A stretch of DNA of 48,604 bases from Chara braunii (taxonomy: Eukaryota > Streptophyta > Charophyceae > Charales > Characeae), in assembly GCA_003427395.1 (NCBI GenBank), contig BFEA01000072.1:1536620-1585223 (forward strand), read 5' to 3'. Both the position numbers and the translations under genes were made by a program. Under the pieces are notes generated by a model, which worked only from the letters and a program-made list of their open reading frames with translations, did no database searches and was not told where the DNA came from. Shown piece by piece: positions 21,214 through 31,085 of this stretch; the stretch's first letter is position 1, and the number at the start of each line of letters is the position of its first letter.

Positions 21214-24200
21214 CGAAGTGGAGCAGAAGAAGGGTAGAAGAACAAAAGGAGAAGGGGAAAAGAAGGAGAAGAAGTCAGGAGATGTAATGACCTGCAAAAT
21301 CACAGTCTGAGTTTTGCCGCTGGATTGTGTGACTGGCTGAGATTCCCGCATTCTGCTGAGATTGCCGTATACGGTAGAGCTCCTCCTCACCACACCGTTC
21401 TGTTACATCCGGGCTGAAGCTTGACAGGGAGCCATCCCAGTGGAGTCTAAACATGTTTACAAAAGCTCCTCCAGGTCTAGTTTCTACTATGTTGCCAATG
21501 CTAGGAGGTCCGTCTGATCTTTTTACTGCTACCCAATCTGACTCCAACAGCGTGGGTCCCTTCCTCAACGTGACCACCCATGCTACAGTAGCGGGATCGA
21601 GAAGATCAGCTGTTCCAGGCTGCCTTCAAGAGTGTCCTGGTCCCATTCGTCCTGTACTGGCAGCACCCTGTGCTTTACCCAGGTGGCCCAGGGGGAGCTT
21701 GAGCTGTTGTAAATGCAACCCTGCTGGTCCGTAATCCTTTTGCTCCCTAGGAGTGGCTGGCGAAGGACTTCGTAGTAACGTGACTTTGAGGGTCGGTCCG
21801 GTAGGGGCAACTGGCACCAGCTTTTTATCAAGGTGCTCCAAAATGGGTCTCCCCTGGTCCTGCCTCGCCCCCCCCTCCCGTGCTCATGGAAGTGTCCAAA
21901 AGCGGCCCTTTATCCAGGTGAGTGGGTCCGATGTGTCCGGTCCGAGGGGGGCTGATCTGTTCCACGGCCAGCTCCCTTCACGGCAAGTCGTGACTTAGTA
22001 TCAGCCTTTTGATCCATTGCATGGCGGGGTCTAGGATGCCCAACCCTCCCTGGGATTTTGGTTGGATGAGGGGGTCGCAGGCTACTCTGTTGACGACATT
22101 GTGCTTTTCATGGTCCCCTCGCGAGAGGAAAGCTGACAGCTGGCTTTTGATGGCTCTAGTTGCCTCCTTGCCTAAAGCACAGATTGCCGATTTGTATCAC
22201 AGGGAGGCCAGGATAACGTTATTGATGACCAGGGAACGCCCAAAGAGGGAGGTGTGTTGTTTTTTCCACAGGTTCATTTTCTCCAGGGCTGGTTTGGAGA
22301 TTCATCCGTGATTAGTGGTGGTTTACCTTGACCCGAGAATGGCACCCCCAATCTGTGCCGCCAATGGCATCCACTTTACCCTGAGCGGTGGGTGGACCCC
22401 CTGGGAGTGGATCCGCCAGCGGTGGGTCTTACTCCCCCAACTGAGCACCATATCTGACTCCATGGGCCGCTTGATCTCCTCCATGTTGTTGCTGGTGGCC
22501 TCGGCCCTAATCGGGAGGCCATCCGCGGACATGGAGCAAATCGGAATCGCCTCCGCAGGGATGGCGGCGATGTTTAACTTAGTCATGCGCCCTCAGATTG
22601 GCAGTCCCACTATTCAGAAAATTGCAGACCAGAAAATGCTATGATATTGGCCTCATAGCTAGCTGCATGTGCCTGCAGATGCAGCCAGGTCAGTGCATCT
22701 CCGTTCATCACCGTACTGACAACCATGTTCTCATCCCCTTCTTCAATCCTTCGAATGTATAGGTAAGTTCTCATTGCAGCCTCTTATCCTAACATAATCT
22801 CCTTTCTCCCATGGTAATTAAATGGGAGCTTCACCTTTATTCGACTCCGGTATCCGAACTGTCTATCATCTCTACCCGCAGCAGGTCCTTCTCCCCCCAC
22901 TGTGGCCATCTCCATCTCTTTCTCGTGTCCTCCTCGTCCACCGCGCCCCTTCTTGTTCTGGCAGTCTACAAGAGAGTTAGCAATTCCCAATCTCAACCCC
23001 TCAAACTGGTTCCTTGTTTCCATCTCCTGTTACTCGTGCAGTCTCCTGACTTCCTCGTGCAGGGCATCCATACTATCACCGTCATCTAAGACCATATTAA
23101 TAGCTGTGGCGGCATCCCCCTCTATTTCTTCTGCTGCGATTTTTGCTCAGAGGCTGGCACGCAGGGCCTCATCTTTGTGAACCCCAGCAGAAATCGGATG
23201 TGCAGCAAAGGCTGCAGGAAGACACAGAAGGCGACAAACGAACATCAGGTGGTTATCCATGGCTGTCGGTAGCACAACAGTCAGTCGATGGTGCGACCCT
23301 TCCATTAACCCTAGCCATGTACACTTTAATGCTGCTAACCTAAAATTCGTTGACTTTGCCCTCAAATCGCCGACTTTATCCATACTTGACACTGTGCCAC
23401 ATTATCGTGAACGCCTGTTCACCAGGCAACAGCAAATTTAAGGACAGGCTGCGAAGTCCTTAGCGTCGTTTTAACATTGCAAACAGGAGGACGATGAGGC
23501 TGGGCATGACCAACACTTCAATGCTCATGCTCATCCAGTTCACAACATGCTGGTCAGTTCCGGTCTTAGGGCTACACAAGTTTAACGAGCTCCGGCTGCT
23601 CATGCCGATTCAGTTTCTTTACTCGCTTGCCTTCAGGAGGCTGACCCTACCGCTTTCGTATGCAGCCTCTCTGATCGATCTAAGATCTAGGATGACCAGC
23701 AGCAAAGTGACCAAGACGAGCCCAGTGGAAATCTGAAACGGAATGGTCAACATGCAAGGCTAGGGTGGAAGGTTGTCGTCTGGATTCGCTGGATGACGAA
23801 CTTCATGATCGCTTGCTCCTTGTTGCACCTGCCAGGTGAGTTACCTTCCCCCAACCCGACCATTTCTTCTCCGGTCAAACCCTCCCATAAATCTCACACA
23901 GAGTCGCACACATACACAGCACATGTGAGATACGAGCCAGAAAATAGCCTCTGCCGATCAACTCTAATACACGAAATTGTCTGCGTACACTCTGGGCAGC
24001 TATAACTGCCAGCCAGTCATGTCGCACTCTGTCCCTTGTGTCTCTCTTCTCCTCTCAGGCTCACGTCCTCTCTGAACACCTTGCGGCGTCTCTCTCCCTC
24101 CCTTGACCTGGCTACCGCTATGGGCGCCAGGCGCCGTTGACTACTGCCTGCAGCAGTGTACGGCATCTCACCCCAAAATAGTACGACGTCTCATCACAAA

Positions 24201-26774
24201 ATAGTACGATAGCATCTCCGCCTGGGCACACAAATGAATTTGTGACGAGGACGACCAGAATTGGACTTCGGTGTACGCTCCCGGACTTCCTCTACCGGTT
24301 ATGGGCCGACCCTTCGGCCGATGTTTGTTGCTTCTGGAAGTTCCCTGACTGTGCTGTGACTTTGCTGCTGGCCGGACCAACTGCCAAAAAGTAGCAACTT
24401 TCCTAAGCCAACTGGTACCTATGGGAATCTAGCTATTATGATCTATTGACCCATAGGTACTGAGCCTGACATGGGGCATGGGAATATGGTACGTGGGACT
24501 AGGTCTGGGGCTGGGAGTGGGACCAGGGTGGACAACTGTGAAACCCTTTCACTGAGGAGAGAGGGAAAGAAGAAGAAGAAGAAGAAGAAGAGGAAGACGA
24601 ACGAAAGAGGAAGAAGATGTACACCAGCGAAGACCAATGAGAATTCCCTTCTTCTTCACCAACCACTCTCCTCCTCCTTGTCTACTCCCCTCTTATTCAA
24701 ACAAGAAATAATAATAATAATGTTGAATGGCTGAACCAGAATCAATGTCCTAATCCCTCTTCTACTGCAGGTATCACTTGAGGTCCACCATAGCCATCGC
24801 TAGCCTTCTTCCTCCTCCTGCCACGACTGAGGCTATGCCGGACTACCAGGGCACTGCCCTGCTGTGCAAAGGACAACACAAAGCAGCTATGGCTGCTCTC
24901 GCTCAGGCCGCCATGCCTGACTCTGCCTCAAAGCTTCTTGGTGTAGCTGTACCCCAACTGGGGCCTTCCAGATGCAGCGCCCACCAAGGTGATGAAGAAT
25001 GCATCCACCATAGCCAGGTAAGTACCTCTAACGATCAGCCTTCCTTGTCCTGGTCTTCTTCCTCCTCCTGTCCTTGCTCCTCCCGAGCAGTCCTGCTCCA
25101 GCCAGCACTCCAACCAGTGCGTCGCCAAACTTGCACACCGACAATGAGGAGCGCCTCGCTCCTCCTGGAGATATAGCGGCCTGCTTGCCTCTTGGCGAGT
25201 GACTTACTAGGCTGAGAGGCCTCCAAGCAACCGGTACCTCCTCCCATTTGGAGGGAAACATCATTGCAGACTCTGATATTGCCCGCACAGGCCTTAGACT
25301 CAGACTGGTTGGACTGGTACTTGCCGAGACCTAGCCTTCAACTACTGGGCCTCTAAAATGCCAGCTTTGTCTTTTTCTGCTCGGCCTCGAGTACTCGGCA
25401 CATCTACCCGTACCTGGTGTGGTACCGGTCTACCTGCTGCTCGAGTGTTTTTCCGCTGCTTCGTGTCTCGGGCCTCTTTCCCACCACTTGAGTGTTTTCC
25501 CCGCTGCAACCCTCAATGCCACGGTCACAGGCAAGTACGGACCCTTTGGGCCTTCCACACGGATAGGTACCCTCGCGGATCACACACACACTCAAAATGA
25601 CAAGCACTCAGACAGGCATGCAGACCAGCAAGCACGCACACACTCGAACTTAAAAAAACTCAGCAACAAGGGGGAAACTCAGCAAGGCATGTGTTCCATT
25701 GGCAAAACTCAGAAATCAGCTGTGTGTCTCAGTCCGTGTCTGGCAGGTCCTAATACATGTGCAAATCTGTTGAATGGGGGCAAGCCCAATGTGTAGATCT
25801 CCTGGCCACGTTGTGTGTTTGCTTTGCTCTACAGGATCGTGCAGGAAGGAGCCTTCAGGGAAGCAGCAAAATGTCAGTGTAGTGGATTGGCATGACCTAT
25901 ATTGGCTTCATGTGCTTGGGCACTAATTGGAGATGCTTCGTGTCCTTTCAAACAGGCGAAGGAGCGGACAAGACTCTCTTCTGCCGACACAAGCACCCTG
26001 GGGAGGGGCCTCACATCAACAACAGCAGCAGCAGATGATGGTTCCAGCTCAAGATGGCTACATGGCCAGCAGAGCTGAGGCCTTGCAGAATGTGGAGTCT
26101 ACGATTGTTGAACTCAGTAGCATATTCCAACAGCTCGCAACTATGGTGGCCGAGCAAGGCGAGATGGCTGTAAGGTATTCATGCGTCGCTTGCACCATTG
26201 CTCTTGGATGTGTACTTTTATAAATTGCCTCTTTGCATTTCATCTATTTTGGGAAGGGAAGATTACCATTTTAGCTCTGGCCGTCCGTCCATGCCATTGT
26301 GCTGTGGTTCGAATGCTGTCGAAGTCTTTCATGAGGAAAACTGATTCTGCTCTCCCGCGTATGTGGGCTTGCCTGGAGTGAAGCCCAAGGCCGTGCGAGG
26401 AGCAGTTGTTCAATTCGTGAAATGTGGGGGCATTGCATCTGTTGCTCAGTATGTTCCAGCTCTTTATTTAGTCTCTTCGGTGATTTTGATTTTTTTTTCT
26501 TTTTCTTTTTCAGCTCATGGATCCACTGTTAGTCTGTCCGATGATGATTGTGCTGGAAAGAATCTTGAGAATTGTAACTCTTTTTTCTCAATGTGGGCTT
26601 TGTGGAACATGCAGAATCGACGAGAACTTGGAGGACACATTGGCAAATGTGGAAGGAGCCCAGGGAGCGCTGCTGAAATATCTGAGCCGCATATCATCCA
26701 ACCGATGGCTTGTCATCAAGATATTCTTCGTGCTCATTATATTTCTATTGATTTTTGTTGTTTTTGTAGCCTGA
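8139..26774 (+). CDS. SYP32: SYP3-type (syntaxin-5/Sed5 class) Qa-SNARE, five exons
   Basis: Qa-SNARE of the cis-Golgi/ER-Golgi interface; the family forms SNARE complexes that fuse ER-derived and intra-Golgi vesicles. Coding exons are 8139-8457, 17993-18243, 20310-20503, 25956-26174 and 26615-26774, joined by GT-AG introns in phases 1, 0, 2 and 2. They total 1143 bases for 380 residues, a little longer than the roughly 350 usual in plants. Residues 15-23 (YRDRTAELF) match the N-peptide by which Sed5/syntaxin-5 binds the SM protein Sly1. Residues about 85-200 form the Habc-like helical region. A Gln run at 276-281 is also seen in plant SYP32. The SNARE motif covers about 296-349, with the zero-layer Gln at 322 (AEQGEM). 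A tail anchor covers 359-380. The start at 8139 fits plant family members and has AACAATG context. All joins keep frame, and no exon appears missing. Confidence 0.95.
8897..9425 (+). repeat. C/T-rich low-complexity tracts in intron 1
   Basis: Repeated C runs and CCT/TTC clusters, the longest near 8907-8930 and 9370-9420. A short duplicated phrase (TAGTAGTATCGTCA) occurs at about 9010 and 9040. Nothing suggests coding. Confidence 0.7.
9690..9752 (+). repeat. Poly-T with a single N
   Basis: About 60 T residues interrupted by one N at 9716; the 'GGAGGTC' phrase flanks both sides. The true length is uncertain because the N is likely a gap placeholder. Confidence 0.9.
10032..10136. mobile_element. 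105-bp foldback MITE, copy 1 (CHGTCTTCCCCCGAA family)
   Basis: The element starts CCGTCTTCCCCCGAA and ends TTCGGGGGAAGACGA, with TA dinucleotides directly outside both ends (10030-10031 and 10137-10138). Arms are inverted but more diverged internally than in the two other copies. The length matches those copies to the base or within one. Confidence 0.78.
12415..12575 (+). repeat. 79-bp direct tandem duplication
   Basis: Two diverged units begin with AACGAACCGTTG at about 12417 and 12496. Both contain TGTACTCTAC and TGCCGTCTGCTG, and end at a GATGTTTTCCCC or AATGTTTTCTCC phrase. They lie in an open frame of 202 codons that I regard as intronic chance. Confidence 0.75.
12744..12880. mobile_element. 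GCATACTCACAC-family element, imperfect
   Basis: It begins GCATACTCACACTAGGAC, as in the element at 6370, and includes CAGATGCATCCAGGTCCG, whose complement recurs in the 30.5-31.1 kb cluster. It ends in three 14-bp units of (A)GCTAGTGTGAA type at about 12843-12878, which resemble an amplified terminal repeat. The right end is not a clean inverted repeat. Confidence 0.5.
13211..13316. mobile_element. 106-bp foldback MITE, copy 2
   Basis: Nearly the whole element is an inverted repeat: arms of about 42 bases around a short loop near 13255-13270. Ends read CCCTTCTTCCCCCGAATAC and its complement, with TA immediately outside on both sides (13209-13210, 13317-13318). No coding capacity. Confidence 0.85.
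13409..13513. mobile_element. 105-bp foldback MITE, copy 3 (best preserved)
   Basis: The termini CAGTCTTCCCCCGAATAC and their complement are perfect, and arms of about 45 bases pair with few mismatches around a loop near 13451-13471. TA flanks both ends (13407-13408, 13514-13515). CAGT termini with a TA target duplication are typical of Tc1/mariner-pogo superfamily elements, so this is probably a non-autonomous derivative of one. Confidence 0.88.
13745..14390 (+). repeat. Diverged direct repeats with poly-T/poly-A tracts
   Basis: Three loosely similar blocks contain GCGTTCTGATC...GCAGAT...AAGGAAGA...CCAGCT(G/C)TG(G/C)C (about 13776-13858, 13943-14068 and 14195-14280). The phrase TTCTTGGCC(T/C)AACTTAAC.GCATTACCCC occurs at about 14070 and 14325, a spacing of 255 bases. 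T runs (one with an N at 13915) and a 20-base A run punctuate them. They may be nested copies of a short retroelement with a homopolymer tail, but no tRNA-like promoter was recognised. Confidence 0.6.
15250..16830 (+). repeat. 1.6-kb polypyrimidine tract in intron 1
   Basis: The plus strand is overwhelmingly C and T, with irregular CCCTT, CTTCC and CTCC phrases rather than one repeat unit. Several open frames (up to 365 codons at 15715-16812) exist only because stop codons need purines. The encoded Ser/Leu/Pro/Phe mixture is that of translated CT DNA. I treat it as simple sequence. Confidence 0.85.
16461..16648 (+). repeat. Exact 88-bp duplication flanking a single N
   Basis: 16461-16548 and 16561-16648 are identical and exactly 100 bases apart, with one N at 16553 between them. 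This is the pattern left when two overlapping contig ends are joined without merging, so it is probably an assembly artefact. Confidence 0.8.
17993..18243 (+). CDS. SYP32: SYP3 exon 2 (residues 107-190)
   Basis: It opens with [18 protein letters not shown], completing the family block '[20 protein letters not shown]'. It continues [10 protein letters not shown], then [20 protein letters not shown] and KDVLTMRTE. This is the Habc-side helical region that is nearly invariant in plant SYP32. The acceptor is TTCAG at 17988-17992 (phase 1 in) and the donor is GAG|GTACGT at 18244 (phase 0 out). Confidence 0.96.
18336..18534 (+). repeat. Two (GT)n microsatellites
   Basis: GT runs at about 18336-18390 and 18485-18534 are separated by about 95 bases of GT-biased sequence. 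Overlapping 'CVCV' or 'THTH' open frames are translated repeats. Confidence 0.95.
19394..19432 (+). repeat. 20-bp tandem duplication
   Basis: GGTCACTTGCCCAAGATTC occurs twice in a row with a period of 20. Confidence 0.9.
19562..19657 (+). repeat. 48-bp tandem duplication before the maturase-like fragment
   Basis: Two copies of a 48-base unit are virtually identical and in frame; each encodes [15 protein letters not shown]. The second copy runs directly into the maturase-like frame. The high identity implies a recent duplication or an assembly effect. Confidence 0.9.
19665..19823 (+). pseudogene. Group II intron maturase/reverse-transcriptase-like fragment
   Basis: One open frame reads [18 protein letters not shown], then [18 protein letters not shown], then [12 protein letters not shown]. 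This matches the N-terminal RT blocks of group II intron maturases ('...IYEPIFS...[14 protein letters not shown]......WFIEGDI'), which occur in plant and algal mitochondrial introns. Only about 53 residues are present. The Asp of the first catalytic motif (EGDI) is Ser here, and upstream and downstream maturase domains are absent. It is probably a nuclear insertion of mitochondrial DNA or a decayed mobile intron fragment inside intron 2. Confidence 0.75.
20310..20503 (+). CDS. SYP32: SYP3 exon 3 (residues 191-254)
   Basis: It starts [16 protein letters not shown], the block that follows 'LTMRTE' in all plant SYP3 proteins. A low-complexity Gly/Ser linker with LPWGNG (equivalent to LPWANG in Arabidopsis) follows, then TQLFSSTS. 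The acceptor is AACAG|AAC at 20310 and the donor is AG|GTACGT at 20504, phase 2. Confidence 0.95.
21138..21211 (+). repeat. (GA)n microsatellite
   Basis: About 74 bases of GA repeat, followed by purine-rich sequence up to about 21275. It lies beyond the 3' end of the minus-strand LINE fragment. Confidence 0.95.
21290..22650 (-). mobile_element. Truncated LINE (copy B), RT C-terminal part
   Basis: Minus-strand translation gives [30 protein letters not shown], a stop, [20 protein letters not shown], then [19 protein letters not shown]. This is the segment after the RT catalytic core of plant LINEs ('..LWK...LSLFGRALV.N.V.LA..WY......K....QGGLGI.DP'). Downstream open frames at 21626-21841 and 21275-21577 have the loosely conserved character of a LINE C-terminus. 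Stops break it, including one where the family has Trp before Tyr. The 5' end is truncated, as is common for LINEs. It lies antisense inside SYP3 intron 3. Confidence 0.8.
25956..26174 (+). CDS. SYP32: SYP3 exon 4 (residues 255-327)
   Basis: It encodes a linker, a six-Gln run followed by [17 protein letters not shown], then the first part of the SNARE motif ([20 protein letters not shown]) with the zero-layer Gln in EQGEM. The acceptor is AACAG|G at 25956 and the donor is AG|GTATTC at 26175; phase 2 in and out. Confidence 0.96.
26175..26614 (+). other. SYP3 intron 4 (440 bp)
   Basis: GTATTC donor and ATGCAG acceptor, with a pyrimidine-rich stretch (26487-26511) and no embedded repeat. It is the shortest intron of the gene. 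Confidence 0.88.
26615..26774 (+). CDS. SYP32: SYP3 exon 5 (residues 328-380, stop)
   Basis: It completes the SNARE motif ([16 protein letters not shown], then [10 protein letters not shown]) and the C-terminal anchor, 22 hydrophobic residues ending FVA before TGA at 26772. The ending '..NRWL..KIFFVLI.FL.IF..FVA' is the standard terminus of plant SYP31/SYP32. Confidence 0.97.
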
Positions 26775-29700
26775 TTGTCACCGTGATGAGTCTTTTTGCA
26801 GCACAACGGGATGATGGAGAGAAGGGGCCACAGAGATGTGATGGTCTGAGATCTTTTATTTTGCGGTGATACCATACCAACTTCATGGGCATTTTTTGAC
26901 CGGTGCAGAAGATTGTGCTAAAGATATGCTAGGCCAGCTTTGACTGCATATCAACGTCAGTGTGTGGTATGCTTGCGCTATGTGGCGTGCCAGTATGCAA
27001 TGCTGAGGTCCATATGCTGTTTGACGGCAGGACCATCTTCACAAATGTGCACGTCCCAGGTTGATGATGCACGTTGGAGGCAAGGCAACTTGCATGCGAT
27101 ATGAATTCCGTTGGAGTATTATGATGGCATTATTCGTGCTCACCACACTTGTCAGTCCAGCATTTGACAGTCCTTTCCAAATCAGTGATTTCCTCTTTCA
27201 TCTTATGGAGGAAGCTGTGTGTGGTTCTTCGAGCGGTACACCCCATTCAAAGGTGTCTTCTGCTGGCTGCACCCGTTGCACATGGGAAGTTGTTTTCTCT
27301 GACTTGCAGGCTCATTCATCAACGATATCAGCATCGACATCTTGGAAGTGCAGTGATGATGGTGACGAAAACCATACCTGCTGTCATTCGGGTGCAATTC
27401 ACACCTGGCATTCGTAAGAGAGGTGCTGTGTGCCTGCTTGGAGCTCTGGCAGGATGATGGCTGGTTCTCAGGCAACCAATGAGTCACAAAGAGAGACGAG
27501 TTTGGGAATTGTGCTAAAGATTCACCGTGAATTCGCTGGTGAAAGCTAGCAAGAAGAGGTGAGGTACTTCGTTGTCGTAGTGACAAGTTCATATGCTGGC
27601 CTCTTGCTTGCCAGTTTACCTTATTCTGATTACTAGTAGTCCTGTTTAGTGTACATTCCTTGTGTTTGAGGCCTCTGGAAGTATTTAGATAGAGTACTTT
27701 CTGGGGTTTCTGCTTCCTTGCCAGTGCTATTTAGCAAAGTTCCGCGCAATGCAGAGCTTCCTACTTAAGCCCTGCAGAGGGCGTCTGTTTCTCTTTTTTC
27801 CCTCGACCACTCCCTCTTTCCAGCTGTCTCACTTTTGCAAGGCCAAGCAAGCTTTCCCAGGAGATGTTGCTTTATCTGCAAAGAGCTGCCAAAATGGCAG
27901 AATGCATTTACCCTTATTAGGCGCTTTAGCATCTATAGTTCTCCCTGTTGCTATGCATCAAAATCCTGACTGCTTCTCACCCTGCACATCTGCTGTGCAG
28001 CTGGTCTCTTTGCTAAATTTGGACATTCAACTGGTTCGCTTATGTCCCTCTGTGCCTATTCCTGTACTTGCCTGTGCTCTTGATTCCTCTACTTGTGCGT
28101 TCTGTAACGACAGGCTTTGTTGCTGTGAGTGCCGACGACAATGCCATTTCAGCCACTTGTGTGGCAGCAAATAGGGGCACACCGTGGAGCTGGTGAAGAA
28201 TGACCGTTCGTCGGCTGTAGCACTGAGATAGCATGGGCACAAGTTGCTCTGTATATTCCTTACCCTGATTCGGGGAGGTGTGTAGGGGGATGGTTTCAGC
28301 GCCGGGTATGTCATTCTTTTTCCTCTCCGAGCGGCCCGATGGCTTCACCTATGTGTTCCTGTGTCTCCTGTATTATGTTTTCATTATGATGAGCTTCGTC
28401 TTCTCGGGTACGCCGCTGTTGCATGTTGTTTGAGGCAACAACAAATATGGATTCTGGGAACTCCTGCTAGCGCTGCTGATAATTAATAAACGTTTGAGCA
28501 CTTTTGCTCAGACTTCGATGAACTGATGCTCTTTGGAAGGTCATTGTAGCACGCATCGCTTCTCCATCTCATGAAGTCCGTGGCAGGGAACGTCCTGGGC
28601 CTGGTCGTCACCCCCTGCCCCTGTATTGGAGGAATAATCTGTTCATTGAGTCCAGGTCCTTGACCTGCTCCATGCACGCGTAATGTCGATGAAAATTTCC
28701 TTGGTTTTCTTTTCTTTGTTGAGTTTTTTGGTTGTGGAAAGCGCAGTGACTTCTCAAAAGTTAATGGGTGTATGCAAGTTGTCGAGTGATTGTGTTGCCA
28801 CTGCAGACTCGATGATGGCAATTTGAGGATGAATTTTGGTACCTGCCATTGTGGTGGTTTTTCAACATGGCGAAACTGGCACAACGGAAGGTATGTGGCC
28901 TCTATGATGGATTCTATTGTAGACACAGCGGTGATGGTCGTTAGGTAGATCTTGAGGGATATGCAGCTTGTGCTTTTGTAAATGTGGGTGGAAGTAATAA
29001 CTACCAGGGCGCACTGTACGTGCATGAATGGATGCATGGACGAAGAGATGGGTACACGCCTGATGGATGCATAGACAAAGGGACGAGTTATGTTGCAGAT
29101 TATGATTGTGAAAGGGGCAGCACAGTGACAGTTTTTGTCTGATTTTTCCGCCAGTGGCCTTGGCCTCTCTGAATCCTGTTTATGGCATGCCATAAGTGTG
29201 AAGTGAAATAAGCCCTACTGCCATCATTTCAGGCCCGATTGCTTTGTGGAAAGGCGGTTAGGCGGCAGTCTTCATCAATATTCAGGATCATTGTTTCAGG
29301 GCCTCTGCATATCTAATACTTCTATGCTACCTGTATAATTTTTATCAGCCACGGGCTGCGTCAGACCCCGTTATGGCCCTTTTTTCTTCTGTCCGGTCAT
29401 GGATCCGGCGGCTGAGATTCGCCCTCAGACGCGAAGCTCAGCCGGTCTCTTTGCCGACACCTGGTGGGGTGTCTGGCGGACGAGTGGATAGTTTGCCTGG
29501 GCGAGAAATGTGTCAGTGAGTGAAGAGAGCTTCTGCGAATGCCACAAGCGTCAGAGTGTGTCAGGGATTGTGAGAGATTGTCAGGGATCATCAGGACTGG
29601 GGAGGGGAGCCACAGTGGATGCTGTGGGTTAATGCAGGTGGTCGTGTGGCCGCTTTGGTTCCGTGAGAAGAAAATGTGTAGAAACGGTCAAATCTCACAA

Positions 29701-29936
29701 GGAAATGATGTGAATGATTGTCTGTCTGACACTCTCTGACAGCTTCTGAGAACGTTGGTTGCTCTTTGTTGCGTTGTGTTTTTATCGGCGGGGTTGCCTT
29801 TGAGTGGTCGCCCGAGCTGTCTTAGTCCCACTGGTTTGGGTCTTTCATATTTGTGTTTATCCTGTGGGGCATGGTGTTTGTTTATTTTTGTGGGGCTGAT
29901 GCGGATAATTTGTTATTGGTTTGGATGTAATGATCA
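26775..29936. other. Region downstream of SYP3; no gene recognised
   Basis: This must hold the SYP3 3' untranslated region. An AATAAA at 28485 is the clearest plus-strand signal I noticed, but 1.7 kb is a long trailer, so a nearer degenerate plant signal is likely. Plus-strand frames at 27749-28174 (141 codons, Cys-rich end) and others resemble no family. Confidence 0.4.
28483..29193 (-). other. Unrecognised 236-codon open frame
   Basis: The longest ordinary-composition frame between the SNARE gene and the chromovirus. The translation is rich in Ser, Thr, Ile, His and Pro, with a basic KNSTKKRKPRKFSS segment near the middle-to-end. No domain, signal peptide or membrane segment is evident and no splice context supports it. 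It may be chance, or part of an unknown gene antisense to the SYP3 trailer. Confidence 0.2.
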
Positions 29937-30416
29937 ATGGTGAGAGCTTATTCGAGGGGCGGGGGGAGGGGGTCAGGGATTAGACGTTGCAGTAGACGAG
30001 TTGGTGCAAGCTGTAATCGTGGCTGGTCGTCTGGGGGTTTGATCATTGTTGGCCAAAAAAAAAAAAAAAAAAAAAACCTGTGGGCATGCCCGACGTCAGT
30101 AGCATTGGTTTGCATTTGTGTTACCAATGGGTGCCTAGTACTGCCTACCATTCGACCTGGGAATCTGACGGCGAGGGTAGGAGGGTGGGAGGGTGTGAGG
30201 ACGAGAATGAAACATGGGTGAGTGGTTCAACGGCTGGGTTAAACCCCCGGGTACCCATCCAGGCAAAATTTTCCAACTCCCTGAATTCATGGAGCTGCCT
30301 GGGCAGGCCTGGTAGAGGCTCGGCATATCTTTGACGTACATCCAGAGAGTGGTCGGTCGAGAAAAACAAATGCCACTGACCAGGATGTGGGAAAGGACAG
30401 CAGAAGAGTTGGGGGG
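29937..30416. other. No gene recognised; short poly-A run
   Basis: Mixed sequence with a 21-base A run at about 30055-30076. Open frames on both strands are below 100 codons and unrecognised. Confidence 0.35.
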
Positions 30417-31085
30417 GGGACCAAATAATGGTGAAAAAGTTCAAAAAAAAACAAATCCGCCTATGTTTTCCCTTGACTGCTGCTCTTGAGTGCTGCCTGT
30501 GGGTCTACGCTGGCCATACTTACGCTAGTTCCCTGAATCTGCCTGCTATTGCAGCCCTGCCCGGACGCATCCGACCACAATCACGTCCGAAGCGCTGCCC
30601 TTGAGCGGGGACAAATAATGGTGAAAAAGTTCAAAACAAAACAAATCCGCCTATGTTTTCCATTGCTGCCCTTGACTGCTGCCTGTGGGTCTATGCTGGC
30701 CATACTTACACTAGTTCCCTGAATCTGCCTGGTATTGCAAACCTGCCCGGACGCATCTGACCACAATCAAGTCCAAAGCGCTGCCCTTGACTGCTGCCTG
30801 TGTGGGTCTACGCTGGCCATACTTACACTAGTTCTCTGAATCTGCCTGCTATTGCAGCCCTGCCCGGATGCATCTGACAACAATCATGTTCTAAGCGTAG
30901 TACAGAGAAAAGACAAAGCAACGAACAGTGGAGTGAAAAATGGAAAATATGGTGGATTCTGCCCAGCCTACAGGCCGTCTGACCTTACTCAGGCCATATT
31001 TACACTAGCACTTCCCACAAGGTAGGTGGCTGTAATCAGGGCCCGACCTGGACGCATCTAACCTCAATCACGTCCAGAGGGTAGT
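30417..31085 (+). repeat. Tandem array of a ~190-bp composite repeat
   Basis: The unit has two parts: an A-rich block beginning ACCAAATAATGGTGAAAAAG or ACAAATAATGGTGAAAAAG (30420 and 30609), and a block running from GACTGCTGC through GGCCATACTTACACTAGTTC to GACGCATC(C/T)GACCACAATC. The second block occurs at about 30478-30590, 30665-30778 and 30787-30895, with a weaker fourth copy at about 30985-31080. The phrase GCCATACTTACACTAG matches the terminus of the GCATACTCACAC elements at 6370 and 12744. Confidence 0.8.

Larger units (their letters stand above)
20504..25955 (+). other. SYP3 intron 3 (5.5 kb)
   Basis: GTACGT donor, AACAG acceptor. It contains a (GA)n tract, a truncated LINE on the opposite strand (about 21290-22650) and about 3.2 kb (22650-25955) where I see no gene. 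That stretch has only short open frames without recognisable similarity. An alternative exon is possible but not needed, because exons 3 and 4 join in frame. Confidence 0.85.

Noticed and set aside
26363-26869. 168-codon frame overlapping the last SYP3 exon
   Set aside because: It is a different frame from the SNARE coding exon and crosses its splice acceptor; the SNARE reading is unambiguous.
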